From Panorpa germanica (Eukaryota; Arthropoda; Insecta; Mecoptera; Panorpidae): a stretch of DNA of 64,000 nucleotides. Positions within the stretch are counted from its first letter, which is position 1, and each line of letters opens with the position of its first letter. Under the pieces are notes generated by a model. The model did no database searches. It was not told the DNA's origin and saw only the letters and a program-made list of their open reading frames with translations. Location of the stretch: NCBI GenBank assembly GCA_963678705.1, contig OY783209.1:15190001-15254000 (forward strand). The letters are read 5' to 3'. A program made the translations under genes and the position numbers. Positions 12,936 to 24,769 of the stretch are shown here, piece after piece.

Positions 12936-14687
12936 TAATTGAAAATCTAAATTTTAAGTTCAGTAGTGTCGCGAATTTATGGGGGTAATATTAAAATACA
13001 GCTGGAACATTGGAATTTGATATTTATGATAATAATTAATGGGGGTGAATACGTTAAGGGGCGACGGCTCACGGAATTAGGGCGATAGAGCACAACAAAT
13101 GAGCTTCCTGTAGTGGAGGTGCAGAGGAATTGAACTGAAAGTCCAGGGGCCTTAAAGAACTATTGAACTAATAGAAATTAATTTGTGACGATCAGAAACG
13201 GAGTACTGGACATTGTTCAATACTGTAATTACTTAGAGTAAATGTTTACTTTAAAGCAAAATAAGTAAATATAAATTTAAAAAAATATGTATTTTATCAA
13301 TTTAACAGATAAGTAAAACCTAGTTACAAATATTATGTACACGTCGGTTAGCCAAAGGAAGAATCTAATGTCTCTATATTGTTTGTAATCCTAAAATGGT
13401 GTTCCGATTCCACTTTTAATATGGAAAACCTATAAGTATCTTCTAAATGGCGCCTACAAAGTTTTTCAAATTTTGATATTTTGTAGAGAAAAAATTTCTA
13501 AGACTTCTAAGAAAATACATTTGCAAATATCTGACGAACTGAAAAAGATAGAAAACTAAACTTAAGAGTATGTATTAAGATCATAATTGTGCAAAATTTC
13601 CAATAATTGTTCAATCAAATTCCAAAAGATGAATGCAGTAGCAGAGCGAATTTCTGGAGCCAATTGTAGAATAGAACTACTAGTTTACCGTGGCTATAAT
13701 GTTTTACGTTTTGTAAATGATGAACAATAACATAATTATAAGTGTATTATAAGTGAATATAATTGATGAGTCGACACGTGAGTTTAAGTTTATTTATTTT
13801 GATGTAATGCAAGAGAGCTGCTTGATACGATGTTCCTTTATAACTATTTCAGAACTAACTATTTTTGGTCATACCGTGTGAGGTATAAAGTAAAACTATG
13901 AGATGGGGAAATATCAACATCCAATGGGCGGGAATTATAAGAACAAGGCCGGTAGTTGGAATAATAAAGAAATGTACTTAGAATAATAAGGAAAGCAGGT
14001 AGGTAGCATAATAAGCAAAGCAGTTAGGATAATATAGGTAAACCTATGTTAAAAGACCGTAATAGAAATACATTTTACGCCTACAATAAAGTTATAAAAA
14101 TAATATATATTGTATTTATAATGTATTTTTTTACAACGTAAGAATATAAAGAATGTAAAACATGAAAGAATTATAAAAATAAATATGTTTTATCTTATAG
14201 CTGATATTAAAACTACACAGTATGATTATTTGCACAAACTAAACATGCAAAGTATATACGTTATATAAACGTTATATACGGGATAAAAGATGAAAGTTTA
14301 ATGTAGAATATTAGATAATCTAAATAGTTATTTAATAGGATTTATAGCGAGTGCATTCGGTGGCAGAATGTCGAAAACATAATGGAAACTAGGGATGTGC
14401 ATTGTAATATTAATTCTGCATATTTGCCATTAGCGGCAAAACCAAAATTTAAATATAATAATAGTGCAAATGTGGAATCTCTGTAAACGATCATTTAAAA
14501 AGCTAGAGAACTATAATTGATAAGCAGTTATATTTCAGTATATCTATTTTATATAAGATATACTGAGCAAAATATATTATGATATGAGCAAAATAAATTC
14601 CTGTTCCTTAAATTTCTGAATTTAATTTCGGAAGCGGTGGTAAATGGAAGTCTAGATGTAAGTGTGAAATTTAGTATGTAGCTTTAC
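12936..14687 (+). mobile_element. Helitron-family fragments (12940-13250, 13440-13700, 14330-14687)
   Basis: Several blocks match the complete copy at 6370-8566 and the relatives at 53-54.8 kb and 58.5-60.5 kb. They include AGTTCAGTAGTGTCGCG near 12958, the segment around GGCGCCTACAAAG near 13449, and TGAAATTTAGTATGTAG just before 14687. AT-rich sequence without recognised features separates the blocks (13250-13440 and 13700-14330). Neither terminus is present, so the fragments may come from one decayed copy or several. Confidence 0.6.
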
Positions 14688-15048
14688 GCTCTCCGCACGT
14701 GAGGCGACTGATTGCAAACAAGTCGAGCCGTGTTTCGTGACTTTATAGAATTTTTAACAATAGCATAATATTGGATTTTATTGTGTCGTATTTGTATGTA
14801 TGCATGTATCTACATACTATTAAATAGTATTTGTGAACATCTCTGTTTATAATGTCAATATCAAAAGCATGCAACCACATGTGCAACTCAAAACGTGCTC
14901 AAAACCAGTTGAGTTTCGTTCGTGTCGTGTGTTTTGTCTCACTCGTATACACGTTCGTTCTCTCACTAACAACACAGTTCCATTCTCATTCGGTTTAGGT
15001 AGATTCGGAGCTAAGGTTTGCAATCAGTCGCCTAATGTGCGAACGCAC
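14688..15048. mobile_element. MITE with long inverted ends, 361 bp, TTAC target duplication
   Basis: The left arm CGCACGTGAGGCGACTGATT (from 14694) and the right arm (15016-15041, reverse complement CGCACATTAGGCGACTGATT) match with two differences over 26 bp, including GCAAAC at the inner end. Both arms extend outward with weaker pairing. TTAC flanks both sides (14684-14687 and 15049-15052). The related Helitron-family sequence at 38260 reads GGTTTACAGTGCAG without the insertion, which supports the boundaries. It encodes nothing convincing. A 4-bp duplication leaves the superfamily open. Confidence 0.8.
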
Positions 15049-15384
15049 TTACTGTGGAATGTTAATTACGTAAAAGAATGGCACAGAGATTGATGAGCAA
15101 ACCCGCAGCGATATCGAATTAGAAGTTCAAGAAGGGAATCAATGCGATAAAGGGCAATGGGATGCGGGGGCTCTGTGTGGTAAGGGTGCTGCAAAGCGTG
15201 TACCATGGTGTTGATGGTAAGTGCATGATAATTAAAGTGAATTGAGTTAAAGTTACGGAAACGAGAACGATGCAAAAGCCAGAAATAGCCAATAAAAGAA
15301 AATTGAAATTGAATTGAAATTAAAATTCGGGTATGTGTAAAACATCAGTTATGCATATTTGTCAATAAGTGGAAAACCAAAATT
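15049..15384 (+). mobile_element. Continuation of the Helitron-family copy after the MITE
   Basis: Sequence such as TGTTAATTACGTAAAAG, continuing the TTTACAGTG-type segment interrupted at 14687, matches 38270-38300 and 54160-54180. It ends near 15384, where a LINE 3' segment begins. Confidence 0.6.
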
Positions 15385-15990
15385 TATGAAAGGAATGGAA
15401 TGGCGATCTAGAAGGCAAAGAGAAGAAGAGAAGGAGACACAAGTGTGGAAGATGAGCTCAGGAGAAGGGGCAAGGATGTACAACAACAGATATAAAAGGA
15501 TTTGGGAGAGAGAGATACCACATTACTTAAGAGAAAAAGAAACAAAAAACATGAGAAGGATTGCCAGATTTAGATTTTGAAACGAGGAGAAAGGAAACAG
15601 ATACTGGGCAAATAGCGAGAAAGGAAATGTAGAGTGAGCAGACGGAGTTTGAAACACTAGAGCACATTAAGTTTTCTTGTCAGAAAAAAGTAATGAGTGA
15701 GAAGAATATTGTGCAGTTATTAAAGGGAGGCAGTGACGGGAAGAAGTGGATGGCGGAAATAGAGAAAAGGTCAAGGAAAGAAAAGAAACGCCAGAGCAGA
15801 AGTGATTTTAATCTGAAGTGACAAAGAGACGAAGAGACAAAGAAGACAAGAGGTGTAGGTTTTTTTTCTTTTGGAATTGGAATGTAATTAAACCTTTTGG
15901 AATGTAATTAACCACAATGATATGTAATTTATGGATTTAGGGCGGAAGAATGTAGTGCATAATGCAAAAACATTACAATGAATAATAATA
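15385..15990 (+). mobile_element. LINE ORF2 3' end and tail, degraded
   Basis: A basic, charged frame (YNNRYKRIWEREIPHYL, then RRIARFRF, then in shifted frame a remnant of a CxxC...H...C segment) is typical of the C-terminal end of insect LINE ORF2 proteins that have a terminal zinc motif. It is followed by a 3' tail ending in an AATAATAATAATAGTAGT-type simple repeat. The upstream part of the element is absent (5' truncation), and there are several stops and shifts. Confidence 0.6.
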
Positions 15991-16239
15991 ATAGTAGTAT
16001 TAAAGAAGGTGAGGAAGCAATGACGTTGTGTACTATATAACTTTTTCCAAACTTTTACTTCTTTAATTATTAAAGAGGAAAAATGACTATTTCAATCGTT
16101 AATAACTTTTTTTTTTAATAGTTCTTTTTAAGTGCATCAACTATTGGTAGTTATTAGCACTTTCCATCAATATTACATTTTTATATACATTTTTTTTCTT
16201 ATAAAACATAACTTACACAATATATAATAATTACATTTG
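15991..16239. other. AT-rich spacer between two LINE remnants
   Basis: Nothing recognised. Confidence 0.5.
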
Positions 16240-16990
16240 AATTATAAATTCTTATTTTTCTTTTCCGTTGCTCTAGTAACTCTTTCTGTTCTCTTGTATT
16301 TCTTGTTCGCATTTTCTTTGTTATGTCGTTGCCTGACGTTTCTTTTCCAATACCATGTTTGAATCCGAGCTATCATCCTCATTATCTGACTCGGTAATTG
16401 TAGTTTCAGTTGTTGTGCTCTCATTCTTTTTCCTTTTATATTCTATTCTTGGAACTGGTAGTTTAAATATATCTTTTTCTTAGCCAATAATATTTACCAC
16501 TTCAGCTTATTTCCTTGCACTATTTTTTTCCTTTTTCATTAACCCAATTGGGGAAGTCATGTTCGTTGATAACACCTGGTAATCTATTTCCTATTGCTTC
16601 TACATTGTTTTCAATTATTGTCTTGTTTCCTGTTATTGACGCATAGCTCAGAGTTGTTCTTCTTCTGAGGTTCTATTTTTTAAGGTTGTCGGACAATCCT
16701 GTCACAAATGGTCCAGGCCATCACATAGTCTGCATGTTTCCCTTTGGTTTCTATAGCTTACCCATACTTTTCGTCCCATCATACTAATGTACGATAGGAT
16801 TTATTTTTTTAAAATCATTTTTACTGTCCGTATCCCATTTTACACCGGAAATGGCATCTCTTTCCCTTAAGTTTCTTTTTTTATGTTAATTATTTTTCCA
16901 TAATCTTGGAGTGCATGTTATATGGTAATTTCTTCCATATTATATTCAATATCGTGTAATTTTACTATCCTATACCTGTCAGCCCTTCTA
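16240..16990 (-). mobile_element. LINE ORF1 fragment with zinc knuckle, minus strand
   Basis: The minus strand holds, in order, DIEYNMEEIT, HALQDYGKIINIKKET, a segment around YISMMGRKVWVSYRNQRET, a CCHC knuckle of the form CRLCDGLDH..QDC near 16700, and an acidic, Ser/Thr-rich C-terminal part near 16400-16300. This is the layout of a LINE ORF1 nucleic-acid-binding protein, and resembles the ORF1 remnant at 10.9-11.5 kb. Frameshifts and stops break it. Confidence 0.6.
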
Positions 16991-17066
16991 GTAGTTCATA
17001 TCTGATCCGGGAATCTAATTTGAAGACACAGCAGTCAGTGCCCCTTGCCCACAGTTGTCTAATAAG
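16991..17066 (-). repeat. Decayed tRNA-derived SINE head
   Basis: On the minus strand GACAACTGTGGGCAAGG, then GACTGCTGTGTCTTC, then GATTCCCGGATCA match the start of the better-preserved SINE at 52874-53145 (there GACGACACAGTGGGCGAG, GACTGCTGTGTCTTC, GATCCCCGGACCA). Only the tRNA-like head survives, abutting the LINE ORF1 fragment. Confidence 0.7.
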
Positions 17067-18957
17067 TTCGTTTTACATTTAAGAATATTTTTAGCTATTT
17101 TTAGTTAATTTCAGGTTACGACTTACATATGTTTTGTGTTACATTCATTTAATATATATTGCATTCAGTAATTATCTAAAATATCAAATAAAGAGAGTTG
17201 TTTTATATTAAGTAAATATTTAGAACAAATATCTCACATTATCCCAAAAGTCTTAAATTTATTCTTAAAAACTCTAACTCAGAACTCCCTTGTACGCTAA
17301 GTCAAAGAACCACTTGACTTAGAACCCTTAGGTTAATATAGCAAATAGTATAAATATATATATATGTGGTGGTGAAAATATAAATATATTCCGGTTGACG
17401 CCTCAAGTGTAGGGTAGAATTCCAAAATCATCCCAGTTGAGATTCCTAGTGTAGGTATGACAATAATCCTATCCTTATTTACGTTCCACTTTAACAATTT
17501 AATGTTATCAATCCTAAAGTTGAGCCCCCAGCATACCATAGTTCATTATGAATAAGTAACACTTAACTAAAGTTAATAATAGTTCATTTAATACTTCCAC
17601 ATAGAAAATAATTACAACATAATAAAGTTAATCTATCAAAAGAGAGTCCACAATAATAATAACACTTGTTAACAAACAATACTTAGGTTTGAAGACCTTA
17701 TTACAACGATTGCTTATAACAAATAAAATGCGCATTAACATAGTACAATCACACATTTACAATGATGAGAATAACCTAGCATTCAACACTAAAGTTCTGT
17801 GTAAACACTCACTATTTATGCCTATAACAATATCTAATATTAAAACTAGTAATATTGATTACAATTCTAAATGATATTAACCACTCGTTAAATAACATTT
17901 CTTAACTTTACAAAAGACGCCATAAACACACTGTGTATCAGCCTTTCTTTTAATTCTTTCTTTAGTCCTTATAACAATATCAACTATTACAACTAGTAAT
18001 ATTGATTGCACTTTTAAATGATATTAACCACTCGTTAAAACATTTATTAAATACTATTAAGAACTACTTAATATATTTCCTGAATATACAAATGATCTCC
18101 ATACAAACTGTGTATGTTCTCTGTTCGCCATTTTCTTATTCCACTAACTGTTGCTTGTGCCACATGTCCGTAATGACTCGTCAGCATACACTACAGCGTG
18201 TGTCTGAGTTTGAGAGTTCGGGGTTTACATGCTGCATCACATGTAATGGCAAGCATCTGGTGTCGAGAGTACATTATAATATTATCCTAATATTATCAAA
18301 GATCTTAACCTAAATTACAGATTACTATATAACTATGGTTTCTTATAAACTAATTATAATTAAACTTAAATCTAATCTAAACCCAATCCCACATATATAT
18401 ATATATATACATACACATAACACTATCCTACCAAAAATCAAAGAAAAGATATTTAAAGTTTATTATTTAAATTGTCAATTACTTTTTATCTAATTTTATA
18501 ATAACTTGACATTATATACAGTGAGTTCTGTCAGCTGTTACTCGTTGCACTACACAGACTACAATGATAGTAGCTATAACTAATATATAATATACCGTTA
18601 GCTCACCTGACCAGAATGCAATTGAAATATCTCTGGTCAGTGTTACCAACTAAAGGATTACAACTTATTTGCATTTATAGTTCTTAGAGATTTTTTAAGT
18701 CAGTTTGTAAAAGTACAAACATCAAACAGATTTTACTTGCTCAACAATCTTGAGCTGAACGTGTTTATATGATTCAAGCAATAGATCAATATATATCGAA
18801 GATAATTGACATTGCCATAAAATAGTTTCTAAATTATCAAAGTATCTAAAAGACACAGCACACAAGGTGTAAAACAATTAAAAGTTAAATTCAGCTAAAT
18901 AGGTAAGATTCAAACAACTCGAAACGAAAAAAACCAAATTAAAAAGAATAAATAGTA
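17067..18957. repeat. AT-rich stretch with a diverged two-unit tandem repeat at 17824-18100 (period 147)
   Basis: ATAACAATATCTAATATTA at 17824 and ATAACAATATCAACTATTA at 17971 start two related units, each containing AACTAGTAATATTGATT and GATATTAACCACTCGTTAAA. A weak internal repeat lies at 17390-17450, where a CCC/AGT-rich phrase occurs twice at about 36 bp. No gene or element is recognised in the rest. Confidence 0.6.
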
Positions 18958-18960
18958 TTA

Positions 18961-19088
18961 CCGACTTACTAATGGAAGGCATTAACTAACATGTTATAAA
19001 ACATATAAAAGGTATAAACTGATAATGAGCCCGTCCCATGGGCTTTATACCTGGTATATATTTTATAACAGGTTTATTAGTAAGACGG
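18961..19088. mobile_element. Palindromic MITE, 128 bp, TTA target duplication
   Basis: The whole element folds back on itself. CCGACTTACTAAT at the left pairs with ATTAGTAAGACGG at the right; ATGTTATAAAACATATA pairs with TATATTTTATAACAG; GGTATAAA pairs with TTTATACC; the tip is GAGCCCGTCCCATGGGCTT. TTA flanks both sides (18958-18960 and 19089-19091). A 3-bp TTA duplication fits PIF/Harbinger-derived MITEs, but that is inference from the duplication only. Confidence 0.8.
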
Positions 19089-19091
19089 TTA

Positions 19092-19735
19092 GTGTTTTAA
19101 TTAAGTGAAATATAAAATTATGAAAATAGTAAAATATTAATAAAATTTTTATGAAATAAAAGTTTTATTTCAACGACCAAACCAAACCAAAATAATGATA
19201 AAATAATAGTAAACTAAAATAGCAAATTACACAGTACCAGAATTTTGCATAATTTGTTTATTTATAAAGTACCAACGAGTCCCAAGGAAGCCTTAAATAA
19301 ATATCGTGCACTTTAGGAAGTAACTTCTTGTTTGATTGTAGTAAGTTAGAGATCTAAAAAATTTAAATTAAACTTTATAAATTACTGTCAAAATGTGGTG
19401 GTATAACTATGTTTTTCTTGAATATAAATACGATACCATTTGATGTTATTAACACTCACGTATTTGAATGACTGTAAAATATTTTAATTATCATGAAAAG
19501 TTAGAATATATTTTATATTGGTTACGGATAGAATAAAAATTTGAAGTTATTTGCTCGCATTTTTACGGTTATTAATACATAGCGATTTTTTTTCTATTAA
19601 ATTATCATTTTTACGAGCATATTTTCTGAACTTCCGACTTCTAGATTTTCCAAATATATTTCGGTGTAAAATGAAAATTGTTATTAAGTTTTATATTTTC
19701 ATTTAGTTTTACAACTTTACGAAATGTCATAACAT
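19092..19735. other. AT-rich stretch upstream of the GMC gene
   Basis: No coding sequence or element is recognised. It would contain distal promoter sequence of the gene at 19820. Confidence 0.5.
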
Positions 19736-19819
19736 ATATAAAAGAAATATAACACTTTTATGTACTGTAATATATTTATATTCTGAAAATAATTTCAGAA
19801 TAAACCTTAAGTTCCAGTA
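19736..19819 (+). promoter_or_regulatory. Possible TATA box and 5' leader of the GMC gene
   Basis: TATATAAAAG lies at 19736-19745, about 75 bp before the start codon at 19820. Alternatively TTTCAG at 19793-19798 could be the acceptor of a 5'-UTR intron with the promoter further upstream. The sequence does not decide between the two. Confidence 0.3.
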
Positions 19820-21888
<2,069 letters not shown>

Positions 21889-21997
21889 TAGTAGCATATT
21901 TTGCATATGTTGCATATTAGAATAACCGTAAAAACAGTTAACTTCGTCTGTTGGGTAGAATACACTTACCAACTTTAGGTAATTATATTTAATGTAT

Positions 21998-22073
21998 AAT
22001 AAACGTTATGATATTGTACTTTAATATTCTTAGAATTATAAGATTATATGTATAATTTATTTAGAATAATAAA
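21998..22073 (+). terminator. Polyadenylation signals of the GMC gene
   Basis: AATAAA occurs at 21998-22003 (110 nt after the stop codon) and again at 22068-22073. Either would give a short 3' UTR. Confidence 0.5.
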
Positions 22074-22268
22074 ATTGATTTGGAATTGAAACAACACAAA
22101 TTACGTATGTAAACTTATGTTTTATCAATTGTTCTTCATGTAATATTCAGATTATTCTTTGTTTTATTATTTAGGACATTCAATTATATATCTTATTATT
22201 GTAAGGTAATATTATCATATAACATCTGACAGGCCGCTCCACTAATTTAAAATATTGCTGCACTATAG

Positions 22269-23451
22269 GGATTGAGAAAGATGACTTTGACGCCAACTGC
22301 CGAGAAAAATGTAAAGCAAAGTGGTGGCAAGTGGTATAGAAAACAATAAGGAATTTGTTAAATTAATAATTTTTTTAATCTAATCGAAATAATTTTAAGT
22401 AACGTCTTCTTCAAAAGTATCGTGCTGTATCCGTGGCTGTTTCAATATGCCATATAAAAACAAAAACCAAAATACAAGTGTGAAATTTTATCGTTTCCCT
22501 GCGAGTACTCTGAATCAGAATGGATAACCCTTAAACGTCAACAATGGATAAATGCAGTGAAAACCTATGTGTAAGTAAATTATTTTAATAAAAAAATTTA
22601 ATTAATCACAATCAAATTTGAAAAGCTAAGTATTATAAAATAGAATATTAAACTATATAATAATTATTTTATGAAATAAATAAAATAGTAATAAATAAAA
22701 GTAAAATTTAAAAAATTTGTGTTTCAGAAAATATCCAAAGGATTGGGAACCAACTAAAAATACACGCATTTGTTGTGATCATTTTGTGAATAATCAAAAG
22801 TCAGAACATCCTCGGCATCCTTCATACACACCAACAATTTTTCCTGGTAAAGTAAATACCAAAAAATCCACTCAGTCATTTGAACGTTTCGAACGATTAC
22901 GGCAACAGAATGTACAAAGTGAAATGAATATCAATAATAATAATAATAATAATAATAATGAAATTGAAATTCAAGAGGATAATTATGTAGATATTGAAAC
23001 ACAGAGCGTTGAAGATCATTATGCTTCTGATGCTACTCCACAAAAAACAACTCGTAGTATAACATGTCAAACTGATGAAATTGTTGATGAAAGTGTTTTA
23101 GATGAACATAAGTATTTTTTTTGTAACATAAATTCCCGTGATGGTGTAACTACTGCAGAAGTGCAAGTAAACATTCCAATTAAAAGGACAGCCGAAAAAA
23201 TGTGTGATGTTAATTTGCCGCTTTTACGAAAGAATGTTGAAGATGTTGGGTGTGATCCAATTACTCCAGATCCTATTAAATCTGATTATCAAGGTTCAAG
23301 ATTATCAAGAACCCGAATTAAATTATTTTTTGCATTATTTATTTCTATTAATACTATTTCTACGCTGTTTACATCACAATCCTTTACATTTATGACACCA
23401 GAGCGCTCCACTTTCGGCAGTAGTGCTGCCTCTACAGTTCTTTCTCAATCC
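22269..23451 (+). mobile_element. THAP-domain DNA element with inverted ends, about 1.18 kb
   Basis: GGATTGAGAAAGA at 22269-22281 is repeated in reverse complement at 23439-23451, and ACTGCCGA follows on both sides within the next 30 bp, giving imperfect inverted ends that bracket the THAP coding exons. TATA lies just outside both ends (22264-22267 and 23453-23456), but the flanking DNA is so AT-rich that this may be chance. The element lacks a recognisable catalytic domain, so it is an internally shortened copy of a THAP-transposase element; P-element-like and Kolobok-like families both carry THAP domains. Confidence 0.55.
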
Positions 23452-23505
23452 ATATACTATTATATGTTTGAACGCGTGACATATACCTACTGCATCTTGT
23501 TCTAA
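22426..23505 (+). pseudogene. THAP zinc-finger protein fragment, two exons, frameshifted
   Basis: The first exon contains CCIRGCFNMPYK and SVKFYRFP, then shifts frame to SESEWITLKRQQWINAVK, ending at the donor GTGTAAGT near 22570. The second exon (acceptor TTTCAG before 22729) continues KYPKDWEPTKNTRICCDHF and YTPTIFPGK. Together these give the THAP zinc finger (C..C...C..H), a sequence-specific DNA-binding domain common in transposases and their host-domesticated descendants. The following region to 23505 has a poly-Asn run (AAT repeats near 22940), an ITCQTDE phrase often seen between THAP and transposase domains, and PLLRKN, but no catalytic domain. No in-frame ATG precedes the finger, and the frameshift makes the copy nonfunctional as it stands. 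Confidence 0.7.
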
Positions 23506-24769
23506 CCTGAATAGAAGACTACCTCTCTTTTATACGTGTTTACGTTATTGATAGTAGTAGTACTGTTACTCGAAATACCACAATTTAATGCACAGTATAA
23601 ACCGATGAAACTGATCTTTCAGCTAAAACCATCAGTCCACCGTCATATTTTAATATTAAATTCATTTTTTTAAATATTTATTTAATTTGATTTGATTAAT
23701 ATTTTTTTACGATCGGTCATGTGTGCAATAAACTTTTATGGAACTTCAGCAGGAGTTGAATTTTTTGATTTAACTAACTTTAATTTTAATATTTCACTGG
23801 CTTAAACATTAAATATAAATATTCAATTTCTCACCTACACTCTACATATAGTTTTAATAGCTAATTCAGCATTCTTTGCTAACTCGTCTTTCTGCGACTC
23901 TTCACCGTTGTTTTTCTTGAAAGTATACCCCAGGTATCGGGTACCAAGCCCTAATTAAGTGTGGACATAAAAATCATAAAAGAACGGGAAAGAAATAATT
24001 TAAGGGAGGAAAGAATACTCCTTAAAATTTGGAAGCAAGAAATCAGCCAATAAGGAAGCAGCAACCAAAAGATGGCGTACTTGGAAAAACGGATAAAAAC
24101 AAGAACCGAGGGAACATCGAAAGAGTCTTATTAGAAGTAAATCAATAATTGAAAAAGTAAAACTAAGAGTCTTACACTTCGGCCTTCTCTCGGAAAGGCC
24201 GAATTAATTCACGTTGTTTGTTTTTGTAACTCTTATTTTTAAATAATTTTAATATTCTTGTTTTTTGTTTAATTATATTTCATTTATCTGTTGTTTTTTA
24301 AATGTGTGTTTTTTTATTTTCATGTAAGTAATATACTTTAATTCTCCCATATCCAATGTGCATTTTCATTACTTTATTAGCTGATTTCCTAATTTACAGC
24401 TTAAATTTAAATTAGGTGGCGCTGAGTAGATAACGTTTTAAATGCATTAGAAAGTAAAGTAAAACTCGCGATTAACAAAATACTTTGAATATAGAGTAAT
24501 TGCATAAAATAATCTCGGTGAATAAAGATATTAAATAATTTGATTAAATTAGTAAATTAAAATAATTTCGGTAAATAAAGTATAAATACCAACGAAGTTA
24601 AAAATGATAAAAAATATTTATTAAGAGTTAACCCTCGGTGAAGCATTAGGGGGGGTTATAATTGAATACATTACTTTCATGATTTTATTATGTATATCAC
24701 TTACTAAATATCCTAATAGATACATTAAAAAAATTTAGAATTTTAGAAATTTTAGAATGGTCATCAAAG
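23506..24769. other. AT-rich stretch with one strong hairpin (24178-24203)
   Basis: TTCGGCCTT (24178-24186) pairs perfectly with AAGGCCGAA (24195-24203) around an 8-base loop. At 24470-24600 two AATAAT(C/T)TCGGT(G/A)AATAAAG units form a short imperfect repeat. Upstream parts of the BEL/Pao fossil may lie here, but I cannot recognise them. Confidence 0.5.

Noticed and set aside
14833-15093. An 86-codon open frame across the 361-bp MITE
   Set aside because: It crosses the MITE right arm and target duplication, so it cannot be an old gene, and has no recognisable domain.
17333-17539. Possible mitochondrial or other gene fragment (68 codons, minus)
   Set aside because: Internal 36-bp repetition explains the frame and no family resemblance was found.
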